Positions 24,976 through 32,982 of a stretch of 64,000 bases of DNA are shown in pieces (positions within the stretch are counted from its first letter, which is position 1; every line of letters begins with the position of its first letter). The notes beneath the pieces were generated by a model. The model did not search any database and was not told the DNA's origin. It saw nothing but the letters and a program-made list of their open reading frames with translations. The position numbers and the translations under genes are program-made. The DNA is from Pseudomonadota bacterium (lineage in GTDB: Bacteria > Pseudomonadota > Gammaproteobacteria > Steroidobacterales > Steroidobacteraceae), in the NCBI GenBank assembly GCA_023433515.1, contig JAEZCN010000160.1, positions 52,492 through 116,491 on the forward strand, given 5' to 3'.

Positions 24976-26058
24976 ATGCACTCGTCAGACGATGACGCCG
25001 CCACGCGCAATGGAATTCCCTACGCCAGTGGAGTGATCGCGCGCCTCGCCTGTGCGCATGCACGCGAGGCCGGCATGCAATTGCCCGAGCTGCTGCGCCG
25101 GGCCAATCTCACCTCCCAGCAGATAGGCGACCGGCGCGCGCGACTCGCGGTGCGCGACCAGATCCGGCTGCTCAACCTCGTCGCCGACGACCTGGAAGAC
25201 GAACTACTCGGGTTTCATCTCGCACAGCGGTGCGAGTTGCGCGAACTGGGACTCCTTTATTACGTGGGCGCGACGTCCGCGACGCTGCTCGATGCGATGC
25301 GCCGTACGGCGCGGTACAGCGGCCTCGGCAATGAGGGCATCGCGCAGCGATGCATCGACGGCCGGCATTTCGGAATCAACCTGCGCTACGTCGGCGTGAG
25401 CCGCCACCTCGACCGGCACCAGGCCGAATTCTGGTTCACGGCTGCGACGCGCATCCTGTGGCGGCTCTCGGGCCGGAACTACCTGCCGGACCTCGTCCGT
25501 TTCATGCACTCGCGCGCACAGCAGCCTCCGGAGCTGCGCGGCTTTTTCGGCGGTGAGCTCGAGTTCGGCGCCGCCGGCGACGACATGTTCTTCTCCAGGA
25601 CCGTGGGCCAGTCACCGGTGGTGAGTGCCGACCCGTACCTGAACGAACTGCTGGTGCGCTACTGCGAAGAGGCGCTTGCGAAGCGGCAAGCGGCCCGAAC
25701 GACGTTTCGATCGACCGTCGAGAACACCATCGTGCCGCTGCTGCCACACGGCGAAGTGCGCGCGGCGCAGATCGCGCGCCAGCTCGGCATGAGCCAGCGC
25801 ACCTTCACGCGGCGGCTCGGGGCGGAAGGTCTCAACTTCTCCGCGCTCATGGATCAGCTGCGACTGGATCTCGCGCAGCGCTACTTCGCCGATGGCGAGG
25901 CGACCATTTCCCAGATCGCCTGGCTGCTCGGATACCAGGATGTCTCCGCGTTTTCCAAGGCATTCCGCCGCTGGACCGGCAAGTCTCCGCGCGAAGCCCG
26001 CGGGGGCGGCCCGCGAGATGGCGCCTCGCACGGACGCTCCGCGAGAAGCCGCGCATGA
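24976..26058 (+). CDS. AraC-family transcriptional regulator with Arabinose_bd-type N-terminal domain
   Basis: A 360-residue regulator. The N-terminal ~230 residues (LACAHAREAGMQLPELLRRA through GELEFGA) match the Arabinose_bd/OruR-like ligand domain. The C-terminal AraC module has two helix-turn-helix units: AAQIARQLGMSQRTFTRRLG and ISQIAWLLGYQDVSAFSKAF. The start at 24976 has a GGGGGAG site. The stop overlaps the HAD gene start (ATGA), so it is transcribed with a HAD hydrolase and a DUF1622 protein and may control them. The ligand is unknown. Confidence 0.9.
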   Translation: MHSSDDDAATRNGIPYASGVIARLACAHAREAGMQLPELLRRANLTSQQIGDRRARLAVRDQIRLLNLVADDLEDELLGFHLAQRCELRELGLLYYVGATSATLLDAMRRTARYSGLGNEGIAQRCIDGRHFGINLRYVGVSRHLDRHQAEFWFTAATRILWRLSGRNYLPDLVRFMHSRAQQPPELRGFFGGELEFGAAGDDMFFSRTVGQSPVVSADPYLNELLVRYCEEALAKRQAARTTFRSTVENTIVPLLPHGEVRAAQIARQLGMSQRTFTRRLGAEGLNFSALMDQLRLDLAQRYFADGEATISQIAWLLGYQDVSAFSKAFRRWTGKSPREARGGGPRDGASHGRSARSRA

Positions 26059-26972
26059 ACGGCCGTTTGCTGCCGTCCTGGAACGAGGGACGCGCCCGCA
26101 CGGCGATCCTGCGATTCCTCGCGCGTGTGACGACCCAGGGTACCAGCGACTTCGTACCGCCGGCCGATCGCATCGCGGTGTTCGACAACGACGGCACCTT
26201 GTGGTGCGAGCAGCCGGTCCCCGTCCAGGCGTTCTTCCTGTTCGACCGCATCAGGGAGCTCGCGACCCAGGACACGAGCCTGTATCAACAGCAGCCTTTC
26301 AAGGCTTTCCTCGAGCACGACGACGCCGGCATCGCGAGTCTCGGCAAGCGCGGAATCTCGGAGGTGTTCTTCGCGACGCACGCGGGCATGAGCGAGGAGG
26401 AATTCGATCGCGCCGCGAGCCGATGGTTCGAACGCGCGCGCCACCCGAAATTCGGACGGCGGTTCCTCGAATGCGTCTATCTGCCACAGCTCGAGTTGCT
26501 CGAGCTGCTGCGCGAGCACGAGTTCCGGACGTTCATCGTCACCTGCAGCGGAATCGACTTCGTCCGGACGTTCGCGGAAGGAACGTACGGCATTGCACGC
26601 GAACGCGTCGTCGGATCCAGCGTGAAGCTGCACTTCGAACTACGGCCCGGTCGCGCACTGCTCTGGAAGAGCAATTCCCTGAACAGCTTCGACGACCGCG
26701 AGGCGAAACCCGAGAACATCGGCCTGCACATCGGCCGCCGACCGCTGTTCGCGTTCGGCAATTCGGACGGGGATCTCGCGATGATGCTGTATTCGCGTAA
26801 CGGCCCCGGGCCGCGTCTCGCGCTGCTCCTGCATCACGACGACGCCGACCGCGAGTTCGCCTACGACCGGAACTTTCGCGTCAGTCCGCTCGCCGACGCG
26901 CTCGATCGCGCCGAGGAGCTCGGCGTGACCGTGGTGAGCATGAAGCAGGACTGGAAGCAGGTGTTCCGATGA
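26055..26972 (+). CDS. HAD-superfamily hydrolase
   Basis: A 305-residue HAD enzyme. Motif I is VFDNDGTLW with the nucleophile Asp and the acid/base Asp. Motif II Thr/Ser lies in FIVTCSG; the Lys of motif III is probably in LLWKSNS, and motif IV is FGNSDGDLAMM. The cap lies between motifs I and II. No signal peptide is present, unlike the broken copy at 23815. Substrate unknown; related proteins are often annotated as phosphoserine-phosphatase-like. It overlaps both neighbours by ATGA (26055-26058 and 26969-26972), so the three genes form a coupled operon. Confidence 0.88.
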   Translation: MNGRLLPSWNEGRARTAILRFLARVTTQGTSDFVPPADRIAVFDNDGTLWCEQPVPVQAFFLFDRIRELATQDTSLYQQQPFKAFLEHDDAGIASLGKRGISEVFFATHAGMSEEEFDRAASRWFERARHPKFGRRFLECVYLPQLELLELLREHEFRTFIVTCSGIDFVRTFAEGTYGIARERVVGSSVKLHFELRPGRALLWKSNSLNSFDDREAKPENIGLHIGRRPLFAFGNSDGDLAMMLYSRNGPGPRLALLLHHDDADREFAYDRNFRVSPLADALDRAEELGVTVVSMKQDWKQVFR

Positions 26973-27346
26973 AGGAAGCCCTCATGCAGGCGACCGAATG
27001 GTCCGTCCTCCTCATCGACAGCATCGCGCTCGCGCTGGTGCTGCTCGGCACCATCGAGGCCGTCGTCGCCGGCCTGCGCATGATGTTTTCCTCGCCCACG
27101 GGTCATCGCAAGCGCGATGCCTGGTTGCGTTACGCACGCTGGCTCGTCGCGGCCCTCACCTTCCAGCTCGCGGCGGACATCATCGAAACGTCGATCACCA
27201 CCGACTGGATGGCCATCGCGCGCGTGGGAGCGATCGCCGTGATCCGCACGTTCCTCAACTATTTTCTCGAGAAGGATCTGACCGAACTACGAGAACGGGA
27301 GGAACGGGATCGCGAGGAAGTCGGCGACGAGCCCCGGAGCCGGTGA
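26969..27346 (+). CDS. DUF1622 membrane protein
   Basis: A 125-residue inner-membrane protein with three hydrophobic helices: SVLLIDSIALALVLLGTIEA, WLVAALTFQLAADIIE and IAVIRTFLNYFLEKDL. RTFLNYFLxxE is the DUF1622 signature. The C-terminus is a highly charged helix. The function is unknown; these proteins often accompany stress or transporter genes. The start overlaps the HAD gene by four bases. It converges on the BASS gene with a 21-base gap. Confidence 0.85.
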   Translation: MKEALMQATEWSVLLIDSIALALVLLGTIEAVVAGLRMMFSSPTGHRKRDAWLRYARWLVAALTFQLAADIIETSITTDWMAIARVGAIAVIRTFLNYFLEKDLTELREREERDREEVGDEPRSR

Positions 27347-27367
27347 TTCGCCCGCGGCCCCGCGCCA

Positions 27368-28255
27368 CTATGAGCCAGGCGCGGTTCCGCCGAGCGCCCG
27401 CTTCTCATGCAGCTTCCTGCGCCAGCGCGTGTAGGGGATCGTGGCGATCGTCGCGACGATGAGGTCGAGCAGCACCGCCACGGCAATCAATTTCTTCTGA
27501 TCCGGAAACAGCGCCGCTCCTATGACGATCGCGACGCCGGGATGGCGCGCGGCGCTCGACAATGCGAGAACGGTACGATCGTCGCCGCGCGGGCCACCGA
27601 GCAGATGCCCCACGAGCAGCCCGCTGAGCGCGAGCGCGACGAACGCCAGCAGGGTGCCGTCTCCGATCAGCTCACCGAATGCGCGCCAGCCTGTGGCGAT
27701 GATCGCGATCGACGCCGCGAGGAGCAGAACCACGCCGATCGCGCTGATGGTGCGAGTGATGCGATTGGCGAACCCGGGAAAGAAGTGCCGGATCACGAGG
27801 CCGACGCCGAGCGGCAGCAACACCGAGGCACCCACTGAACTCGCGACGAGGGCCGGATCGACGCGCCAATCCCGTCCGAGCACGCCGCCGACGATGGCGA
27901 GTATCAGCGGAATCAGCACGATCGCAAACAACGAACTCGCCACCAGCAGGCCCCACACATAGTCGTCGCGGGTCACGAGTTTGAGGAGTTTCGGCGGAAG
28001 GACTGGCGGCACCGGCGATACGGCCATGACGAACAGCGCCACCTTGACCGGTGGTTTCAGATCGAACGTGGTGGCGACCAATACCGCGACGACCGGCAAT
28101 ACGACGTTCATCGACAACAGCGAACGCACCAGCAGCGGAGGTTCGCGAAAAAGGAATGTCACGTCGCCCCAGGTGCAGCGCAATCCGAGAGCCAGCACGA
28201 TCAGGATGAGACTGGCCGGAAGCGCGATGTGGACGAGTTGGAGTATTTCCTGCAT
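27368..28255 (-). CDS. BASS-family transporter, paralogue
   Basis: A 295-residue membrane protein with about nine helices, similar in layout to the protein at 11814-12716. Shared marks are VMAVSPVPPVLP (against LSVAPVAALFS), GGPRGDDRTVLALSSAARHPGVA and a basic tail (YTRWRRKLHEKR). It presumably uses sodium or protons to move an organic anion; the substrate is unknown. It lies 71 bases downstream of the FGE gene on the same strand, so it probably belongs to the same transcription unit. Confidence 0.8.
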   Translation of the reverse strand: MQEILQLVHIALPASLILIVLALGLRCTWGDVTFLFREPPLLVRSLLSMNVVLPVVAVLVATTFDLKPPVKVALFVMAVSPVPPVLPPKLLKLVTRDDYVWGLLVASSLFAIVLIPLILAIVGGVLGRDWRVDPALVASSVGASVLLPLGVGLVIRHFFPGFANRITRTISAIGVVLLLAASIAIIATGWRAFGELIGDGTLLAFVALALSGLLVGHLLGGPRGDDRTVLALSSAARHPGVAIVIGAALFPDQKKLIAVAVLLDLIVATIATIPYTRWRRKLHEKRALGGTAPGS

Positions 28256-28326
28256 GGCTCCGCATCAGCTCACAGGGACGACGGTCCGGCATGCGGGGGT
28301 GCCCCGCCGTCTATGGTGGTGGACAT

Positions 28327-29277
28327 TCAGTCCACCTGGCGGACGACGCAGCGGAAGCCGAGATGGCAGGTCGCGGTGTCGATCATCTGCGCGTGGCGCG
28401 CCGCCGGACGATATCGGCGGCAGTAGTTCGGCGCGCAGAGGAAACTCCCGCCCTTGATGACCTTGCGTGGAATGCGCGTCTTCGGCATGCACGGGTCGTA
28501 GCTGAGTTCGATCGACGGTCCGCGCGGATTCTGCGGAACGCAGCATGTCTTCTTCGCCGACTGTTTGTGGCGGTCGCGATACCAGTCCGTGGTCCACTCC
28601 CACACGTTGCCGGTCATTTCGTGGAGTCCATGGCCGTTGGGCGGGAACGATCGCACCGGCGCGATGCCCGCGAAACCGTCGAGCTCGAGGTTCTGCCATG
28701 GAAACTCGCCCTGCCAGGTGTTGGCCATCTGACGGCCCTCCGGCGCGAACTCATCGCCCCACGCGAACTCGGCCCGATCCAGGCCGCCGCGCGCGGCGCA
28801 TTCCCATTCGGCCTCGGTCGGAAGCTCCTTGCCGGCCCAGCGCGCGTACGCCTCGGCGTCCTCGAATGCGATCTGCACCACGGGATGATCGAGCCTTCCC
28901 GCGATCGAGCTGCCCGGCCCTTCCGGGTGACGCCAGCTCGCGCCGGGTAGATAGTCCCACCAGTTGTGGAAGTCGCGCAGGTCGACCGGGCCGCGCGAGC
29001 GCCGGAACACGAGGCCACCCGGCTCGAGCAGCGAGGGATCGGCGCCCGGGTACATGGCCGGATCGAGCGGACGCTCCGCGAGCGTCACGTATCCGGTGGC
29101 CGCGACGAACGCGGCGAAGTCGGCGTTGGTGACTGCGGTCGCGTCCATCCAGAACGGCGACACCGTCACGGGATGCGCGGGCGCCTCTTCGGGGTAGTGA
29201 GAATCCGAGCCCATCGTGAACGTGCCGCCGGGAATGAATACGGCATCGTCGCGTTCGAGCGCCAGTGGTCCGTGCAT
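28327..29277 (-). CDS. Formylglycine-generating enzyme family protein
   Basis: A 316-residue SUMF1/FGE-type protein. The core reads FIPGGTFTMGSD, then PVTVSPFWMDATAVTNADFAAF, ELPTEAEWECAARGG and MTGNVWEWTTDWY. The copper-binding active-site Cys pair of genuine FGEs is present: GGSFLCAPNYCRRYRPAAR. FGE oxidises the Cys in C-x-P-x-R of sulfatases to formylglycine. No sulfatase is encoded in this window, so the client must lie elsewhere or the enzyme has another role. There is no signal peptide. A strong AAGGAGGAGCG site precedes the ATG, 15 bases after the large exported-protein gene. Confidence 0.9.
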   Translation of the reverse strand: MHGPLALERDDAVFIPGGTFTMGSDSHYPEEAPAHPVTVSPFWMDATAVTNADFAAFVAATGYVTLAERPLDPAMYPGADPSLLEPGGLVFRRSRGPVDLRDFHNWWDYLPGASWRHPEGPGSSIAGRLDHPVVQIAFEDAEAYARWAGKELPTEAEWECAARGGLDRAEFAWGDEFAPEGRQMANTWQGEFPWQNLELDGFAGIAPVRSFPPNGHGLHEMTGNVWEWTTDWYRDRHKQSAKKTCCVPQNPRGPSIELSYDPCMPKTRIPRKVIKGGSFLCAPNYCRRYRPAARHAQMIDTATCHLGFRCVVRQVD

Positions 29278-29292
29278 CGCTCCTCCTTGAAA

Positions 29293-31818
29293 TCAGCGGC
29301 GCCGGCCGCCCATTCCGCGCATCGTGCCCATCGATCGCTGGCGGCCTTCGAAGCGGCGCTCGCCGTCCATGCGCGCCTGGCGCTCGCGGTCGAGTCGCTG
29401 GCGCTGCTCTATCTGCTGGCGATCGATCTGGCTGCGGTCGACCTGGCCGCGATCCATGGCACCGCGATCGATCTCGCTCCTATCCACCTGCCCGCGCGCG
29501 ATGTCTTCCGCGCGATTCTGCGTTGGTCCCTGTCCTCGGTTGAGCTGTTCCCAGTCGTCGCCGTTGTGCCGATACACGTTGCCGTCGTGCCCGGCGTAGA
29601 TGTCGCCATCGAGGTTGACGACGCGACCATTGTCGCCGCCGATTCCGGAGACGCGTGTGGTCTCGCCGGTGTTCGGATTGTGGATAGCCCCCGAGCCCGC
29701 CGAGATTTCGCGGCCCGTGTACTCATTGCCGAGGGTGCCGCCGCGCCCGCCCGCGACCACGCCGCTGCCGGTGTCGCGCGCGAGGCCCCGGCCGCCCGAC
29801 GCGTAGTTGCCGGTATAGACGTTCTCGACCGCGCCGCGCTGCCCGGCCGAGAGCATGCCCGTGCGCGAGTTGTACGAAGCACCCCCGCGGCCCGCCCAGG
29901 CATTGCCGGTCCACGCGTCATAGCCGGCGGAAGCATGCGAAACGCGCGCGGTGTTGCCCCAGTGGGAGTACACGTTGCCGGTCGACGCCGCCCATCCACC
30001 CGGTCCCCAGACGGCGGCACCACCGCGCGGACCCACCGCCGCGCCGCCCCAGTAGACAGGCGGTCCCCAGGCGTAACCCCAGCCATACGGACCCCACCAT
30101 GGATACGCGCCCCAGCCCCAACCGCTGTACACCGTGGCCGCGCCCCATGCCCAGCCGATCCCGAACGCGAGCCCCCACCCGGCCCAGGGCGTGTAGGTCG
30201 TGGCGACGCCGAAGCCGTACGTGACCGGAGGTCCGTACCACGCCGTGCCGATCCACGGCGTGTAGTAGTAACCCGTCCCGTACACCACCACATTCGACAC
30301 CGGGTCTACGTATTCGCCGTGATATCCCGGCGTGTAACCGACATAGACCGTATCGTCCGACGCCGAATACGTCTTCACGTACGTCACGTAGTGCAGCGGC
30401 GACGTCGCGGGAATCGTGTAGATCGCCGCCGGCACCGTGGTCGCCACGGCCCACGGCCCTTGCGCCGAACTACCGACGAACCACACGCCATTCTCGACCG
30501 CGAACCAGCTATCCACGTCCACCTGGATGATGGGTGTCGCCGTGTTCTTCACGTAGTGCAGCGTCGTGCCTTCGATGGGTGCGAGCGACGGCTCACCGTC
30601 GATGACGGGCGGCGTGAGTTTCGCTTCCTTCGCCTTGACGGCGGCGGTCGCGGGAATGCCCGCCGCGATCGCCGCCTCGCGCGACTGAAGCGTTCCCGAC
30701 ACCGACGCCTTGACGTTTTCGTACTTGCTGTCGTCGGGAATCGCGCTGAAGTCCTTCGCGAGCGTGTTCGCGGGAACGAACTGCCAGGGCCCGGCGGCGT
30801 CGGTGGCGCGGAACCAGCGCCCCGACACGAGCACGTACGTTTTCTGATCCGAGAGCAGCTTGAACACGCGACCGGTCGTGTTGTCCGCCGCCAGCAGTTG
30901 CGTCCCGGCGATCGGCACCCACTTGGGCTCGCCTTCGAACACGATGAGTTCGGTCGGACGAGTCGCCACCTTGATGGCCGGCGCTTTCGTCGTCCTGAGC
31001 GACGGCGCGGGCTGTTCCGGATCGCCCTGGCCCGTGAGCATGTCCGCGGAATGCGAGTCGATCGCGGCCTTCGCGATCTTCTCGAGCTCGGCGGGCGGCT
31101 TGTTCGCGACACTCCACCTTCCGTCGAGCGCCGCGGAGGTCATCCATCCGTCGAACACGTGTAGATAGTGCGCGCCCTTGTTCTGCCGCACGAGCAGCGG
31201 TCGCGTATTCACCACCCGCTCCCACTTCATGTCCGGGATCGCCCGGAACTGCGGCGTGCCATCGATGTAGATCAGCATCGCGGGCACGGTCGAGAAGATG
31301 ATGTCCGGCGGATCGTTCCTGAGCAAGAGCGGCGCCTTGCCCGACGCGGCCACGATCGCGACGTTCGCTTCCAGCCGGTCGAGCGCGATCGTGCGCCGAC
31401 GATCCGCCGCATCGGCGCGGATGATCTTCGTCCACCCCGCGGCCTTGTCTGCGGCCGTCGGAAAATCCGCCTTGATCACCTTGTAGTCTTCCAGTGTCAC
31501 GAGGCGATTGGCCTTGTCGACCAGCGTGTTCGCGCTGAGATCGAGCACACCGAAATTCGACCGCGCGTCCTTGTCGTCCGGAGCGCCCTCCTTCACCGCG
31601 ACCGCGGCGCGGGCCTTCAGCGTCATGCCGTCCCAGCTGTCGATCTGTGGCTGATGAACCGCGATGCGGGTATTGCCGCTCGTGATCTCGTAGGGCCAGG
31701 GAGTTTCGTCGGCGGCGGAAGAGTCGGACGGCGCCGTGGTCAGCGGCGCGGCCGCCGCAGAGAATGCGAGCAGCGCGACGATTCCCCGGATCGCAGGCAT
31801 GAATCTGCGTTTGGTCAC
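29293..31818 (-). CDS. Large exported W/G/Y-rich surface protein
   Basis: An 841-residue predicted secreted protein with a signal peptide (GIVALLAFSAAAAPLTT). The first ~450 residues are globular (DSWDGMTLKARAAVAV, then W-F-A/V-x-x-G-x-W repeats such as GRWFRATDAAGPW and GVWFVGSSAQGPW). Residues about 510-610 are extremely rich in W, G and Y (WGWGAYPWWGPYGWGYAWG). The C-terminus is a Q/R/D-rich helix with repeats such as DRSEIDRGAMDRGQVDR. I start it at GTG 31818, which has a GGAGGG site; a TTG 18 bases up and an ATG 18 bases down are alternatives. Such proteins are often annotated as carbohydrate-binding; the evidence is weak. It has no Cys, so it is not an FGE client. Confidence 0.75.
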   Translation of the reverse strand: MTKRRFMPAIRGIVALLAFSAAAAPLTTAPSDSSAADETPWPYEITSGNTRIAVHQPQIDSWDGMTLKARAAVAVKEGAPDDKDARSNFGVLDLSANTLVDKANRLVTLEDYKVIKADFPTAADKAAGWTKIIRADAADRRRTIALDRLEANVAIVAASGKAPLLLRNDPPDIIFSTVPAMLIYIDGTPQFRAIPDMKWERVVNTRPLLVRQNKGAHYLHVFDGWMTSAALDGRWSVANKPPAELEKIAKAAIDSHSADMLTGQGDPEQPAPSLRTTKAPAIKVATRPTELIVFEGEPKWVPIAGTQLLAADNTTGRVFKLLSDQKTYVLVSGRWFRATDAAGPWQFVPANTLAKDFSAIPDDSKYENVKASVSGTLQSREAAIAAGIPATAAVKAKEAKLTPPVIDGEPSLAPIEGTTLHYVKNTATPIIQVDVDSWFAVENGVWFVGSSAQGPWAVATTVPAAIYTIPATSPLHYVTYVKTYSASDDTVYVGYTPGYHGEYVDPVSNVVVYGTGYYYTPWIGTAWYGPPVTYGFGVATTYTPWAGWGLAFGIGWAWGAATVYSGWGWGAYPWWGPYGWGYAWGPPVYWGGAAVGPRGGAAVWGPGGWAASTGNVYSHWGNTARVSHASAGYDAWTGNAWAGRGGASYNSRTGMLSAGQRGAVENVYTGNYASGGRGLARDTGSGVVAGGRGGTLGNEYTGREISAGSGAIHNPNTGETTRVSGIGGDNGRVVNLDGDIYAGHDGNVYRHNGDDWEQLNRGQGPTQNRAEDIARGQVDRSEIDRGAMDRGQVDRSQIDRQQIEQRQRLDRERQARMDGERRFEGRQRSMGTMRGMGGRRR

Positions 31819-32124
31819 GGGGGCGCCCTCCGCCAATAGTTAGCCAGATCAGGATCGTTCGCACTGCACCATCGAACCATCGGACCTAGGTCCTACCGCA
31901 CGAAAAACGCCACAGGCGTACAAGGAAATCGCGCCGCAGCCGCTCCTCTGACCGGAATCCAAAGCATCGTCAAAATCCCTCCCTGCGATGCCAGTACCTG
32001 CACGAATTCCGAATCATGGCCGCTGCGGCCGTTTTAACTTCCCGAGTACCGCGAACGGCACCGACACACAGAAGCCGGCGACGTCGAGACAGATTGCAGG
32101 CCGTCCAGACCAGAAGCTGCGAAC
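31819..32124. other. Divergent promoter region with palindrome
   Basis: 306 bases between the large exported-protein gene (minus strand) and the beta-barrel gene (plus strand). The only clear structure is the palindrome at 31880-31895, listed separately. I see no further open frame with a start signal and no RNA gene. Confidence 0.5.
31880..31895. promoter_or_regulatory. DosR-like palindrome GGACCTAGGTCC
   Basis: TCGGACCTAGGTCCTA contains a perfect 12-bp palindrome about 65 bases upstream of the GTG start at 31818. The GGACC-WW-GGTCC layout has the same spacing as the DosR/NarL-type box (GGACT-WW-AGTCC). A nearly identical site is at 39150-39167. The binding protein is unknown; the FixJ-type regulator at 41859 is a candidate. 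Confidence 0.5.
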
Positions 32125-32940
32125 ATGCCCAACAAACTCTCGCTGACGTTGCTGCTGGTCGCGCTGGGCGCACTGTCCTCGAACCACGCGAATGCCGAGG
32201 CGGGCGACCCGCTCAACGATCGCTTCTCGCTGAGCCTCGGCGGCTTCCTGCTGAACACGGATACCGAAGTGCGCGTCGACGGCGAGAGCGCGCAAGGCAC
32301 CGTGGTCGATCTCGAGAACGATTTCGGCTTCGATGACATCGATCGATTCCGCGTCGACGGGTACTGGCGTTTCACGCCGCGCCAGAAACTCCGCGTGATG
32401 TACTTCGATACCAAGCGCACCGAGAACACGGCGATCGATCGCGACATCGTGTTCCAGGACGAGATCTACAACATCAATACCGATATCCGGACGACGTTCG
32501 AGACCAGCGTGATGGAGCTCGCATACGAGTTCGCGGTCCTGCGAGGCGAGAACTACGAGGTCGGGGCCTCGATCGGCATCCACAATCTCAAGTTCTCGCT
32601 CGGTCTCGACGTCACCGGCAACAACGTGAACCTGTCGGAATCGCGCACGGCCGAAGCGAACGGGCCACTGCCAATGATCGGCCTGAGCGGCACGTGGAGG
32701 ATCAACGACAAGTTCTACGTCCAGGCCCTCGCGCAATTCTTCCGGATCAACTACGACCCGTACGAAGGACGCCTCAGCGACGTCGGCGCTTCGATCGTGT
32801 GGCAGCCCTTGCGGCACGTCGGCTTCGGCCTGGGATACAACGACTTCACCACTCGCGTGGACGTCGACGACGACAACTTCCATGGCCGGCTCAAGTGGAG
32901 CTATGGCGGTGCGCGTATCTTCGTGACGGCGTCGTTCTGA
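32125..32940 (+). CDS. Outer-membrane beta-barrel protein
   Basis: A 271-residue exported protein with signal peptide LLLVALGALSSNHANA. The mature protein has many amphipathic strands and Gly/aromatic turns (FSLSLGGFLLNTDTEVRV, FRVDGYWRFTPRQKLRVMYF) and ends SYGGARIFVTASF, with the terminal Phe typical of outer-membrane barrels recognised by BAM. I recognise no specific family. It precedes tamA by 42 bases on the same strand, so it may be co-transcribed with this assembly machinery and be one of its clients, by inference. Confidence 0.8.
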   Translation: MPNKLSLTLLLVALGALSSNHANAEAGDPLNDRFSLSLGGFLLNTDTEVRVDGESAQGTVVDLENDFGFDDIDRFRVDGYWRFTPRQKLRVMYFDTKRTENTAIDRDIVFQDEIYNINTDIRTTFETSVMELAYEFAVLRGENYEVGASIGIHNLKFSLGLDVTGNNVNLSESRTAEANGPLPMIGLSGTWRINDKFYVQALAQFFRINYDPYEGRLSDVGASIVWQPLRHVGFGLGYNDFTTRVDVDDDNFHGRLKWSYGGARIFVTASF

Positions 32941-32982
32941 CGCGCGCCCGGACCGGCGTCCTCCGGAGCGACATCGGCTGCC

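Noticed and set aside
28966..31164. Plus-strand frame of about 730 codons opposite the large exported protein
   Set aside because: Arg/Val/Ala-rich shadow with no recognisable domain; the minus strand has signal peptide, start signals and internal repeats.
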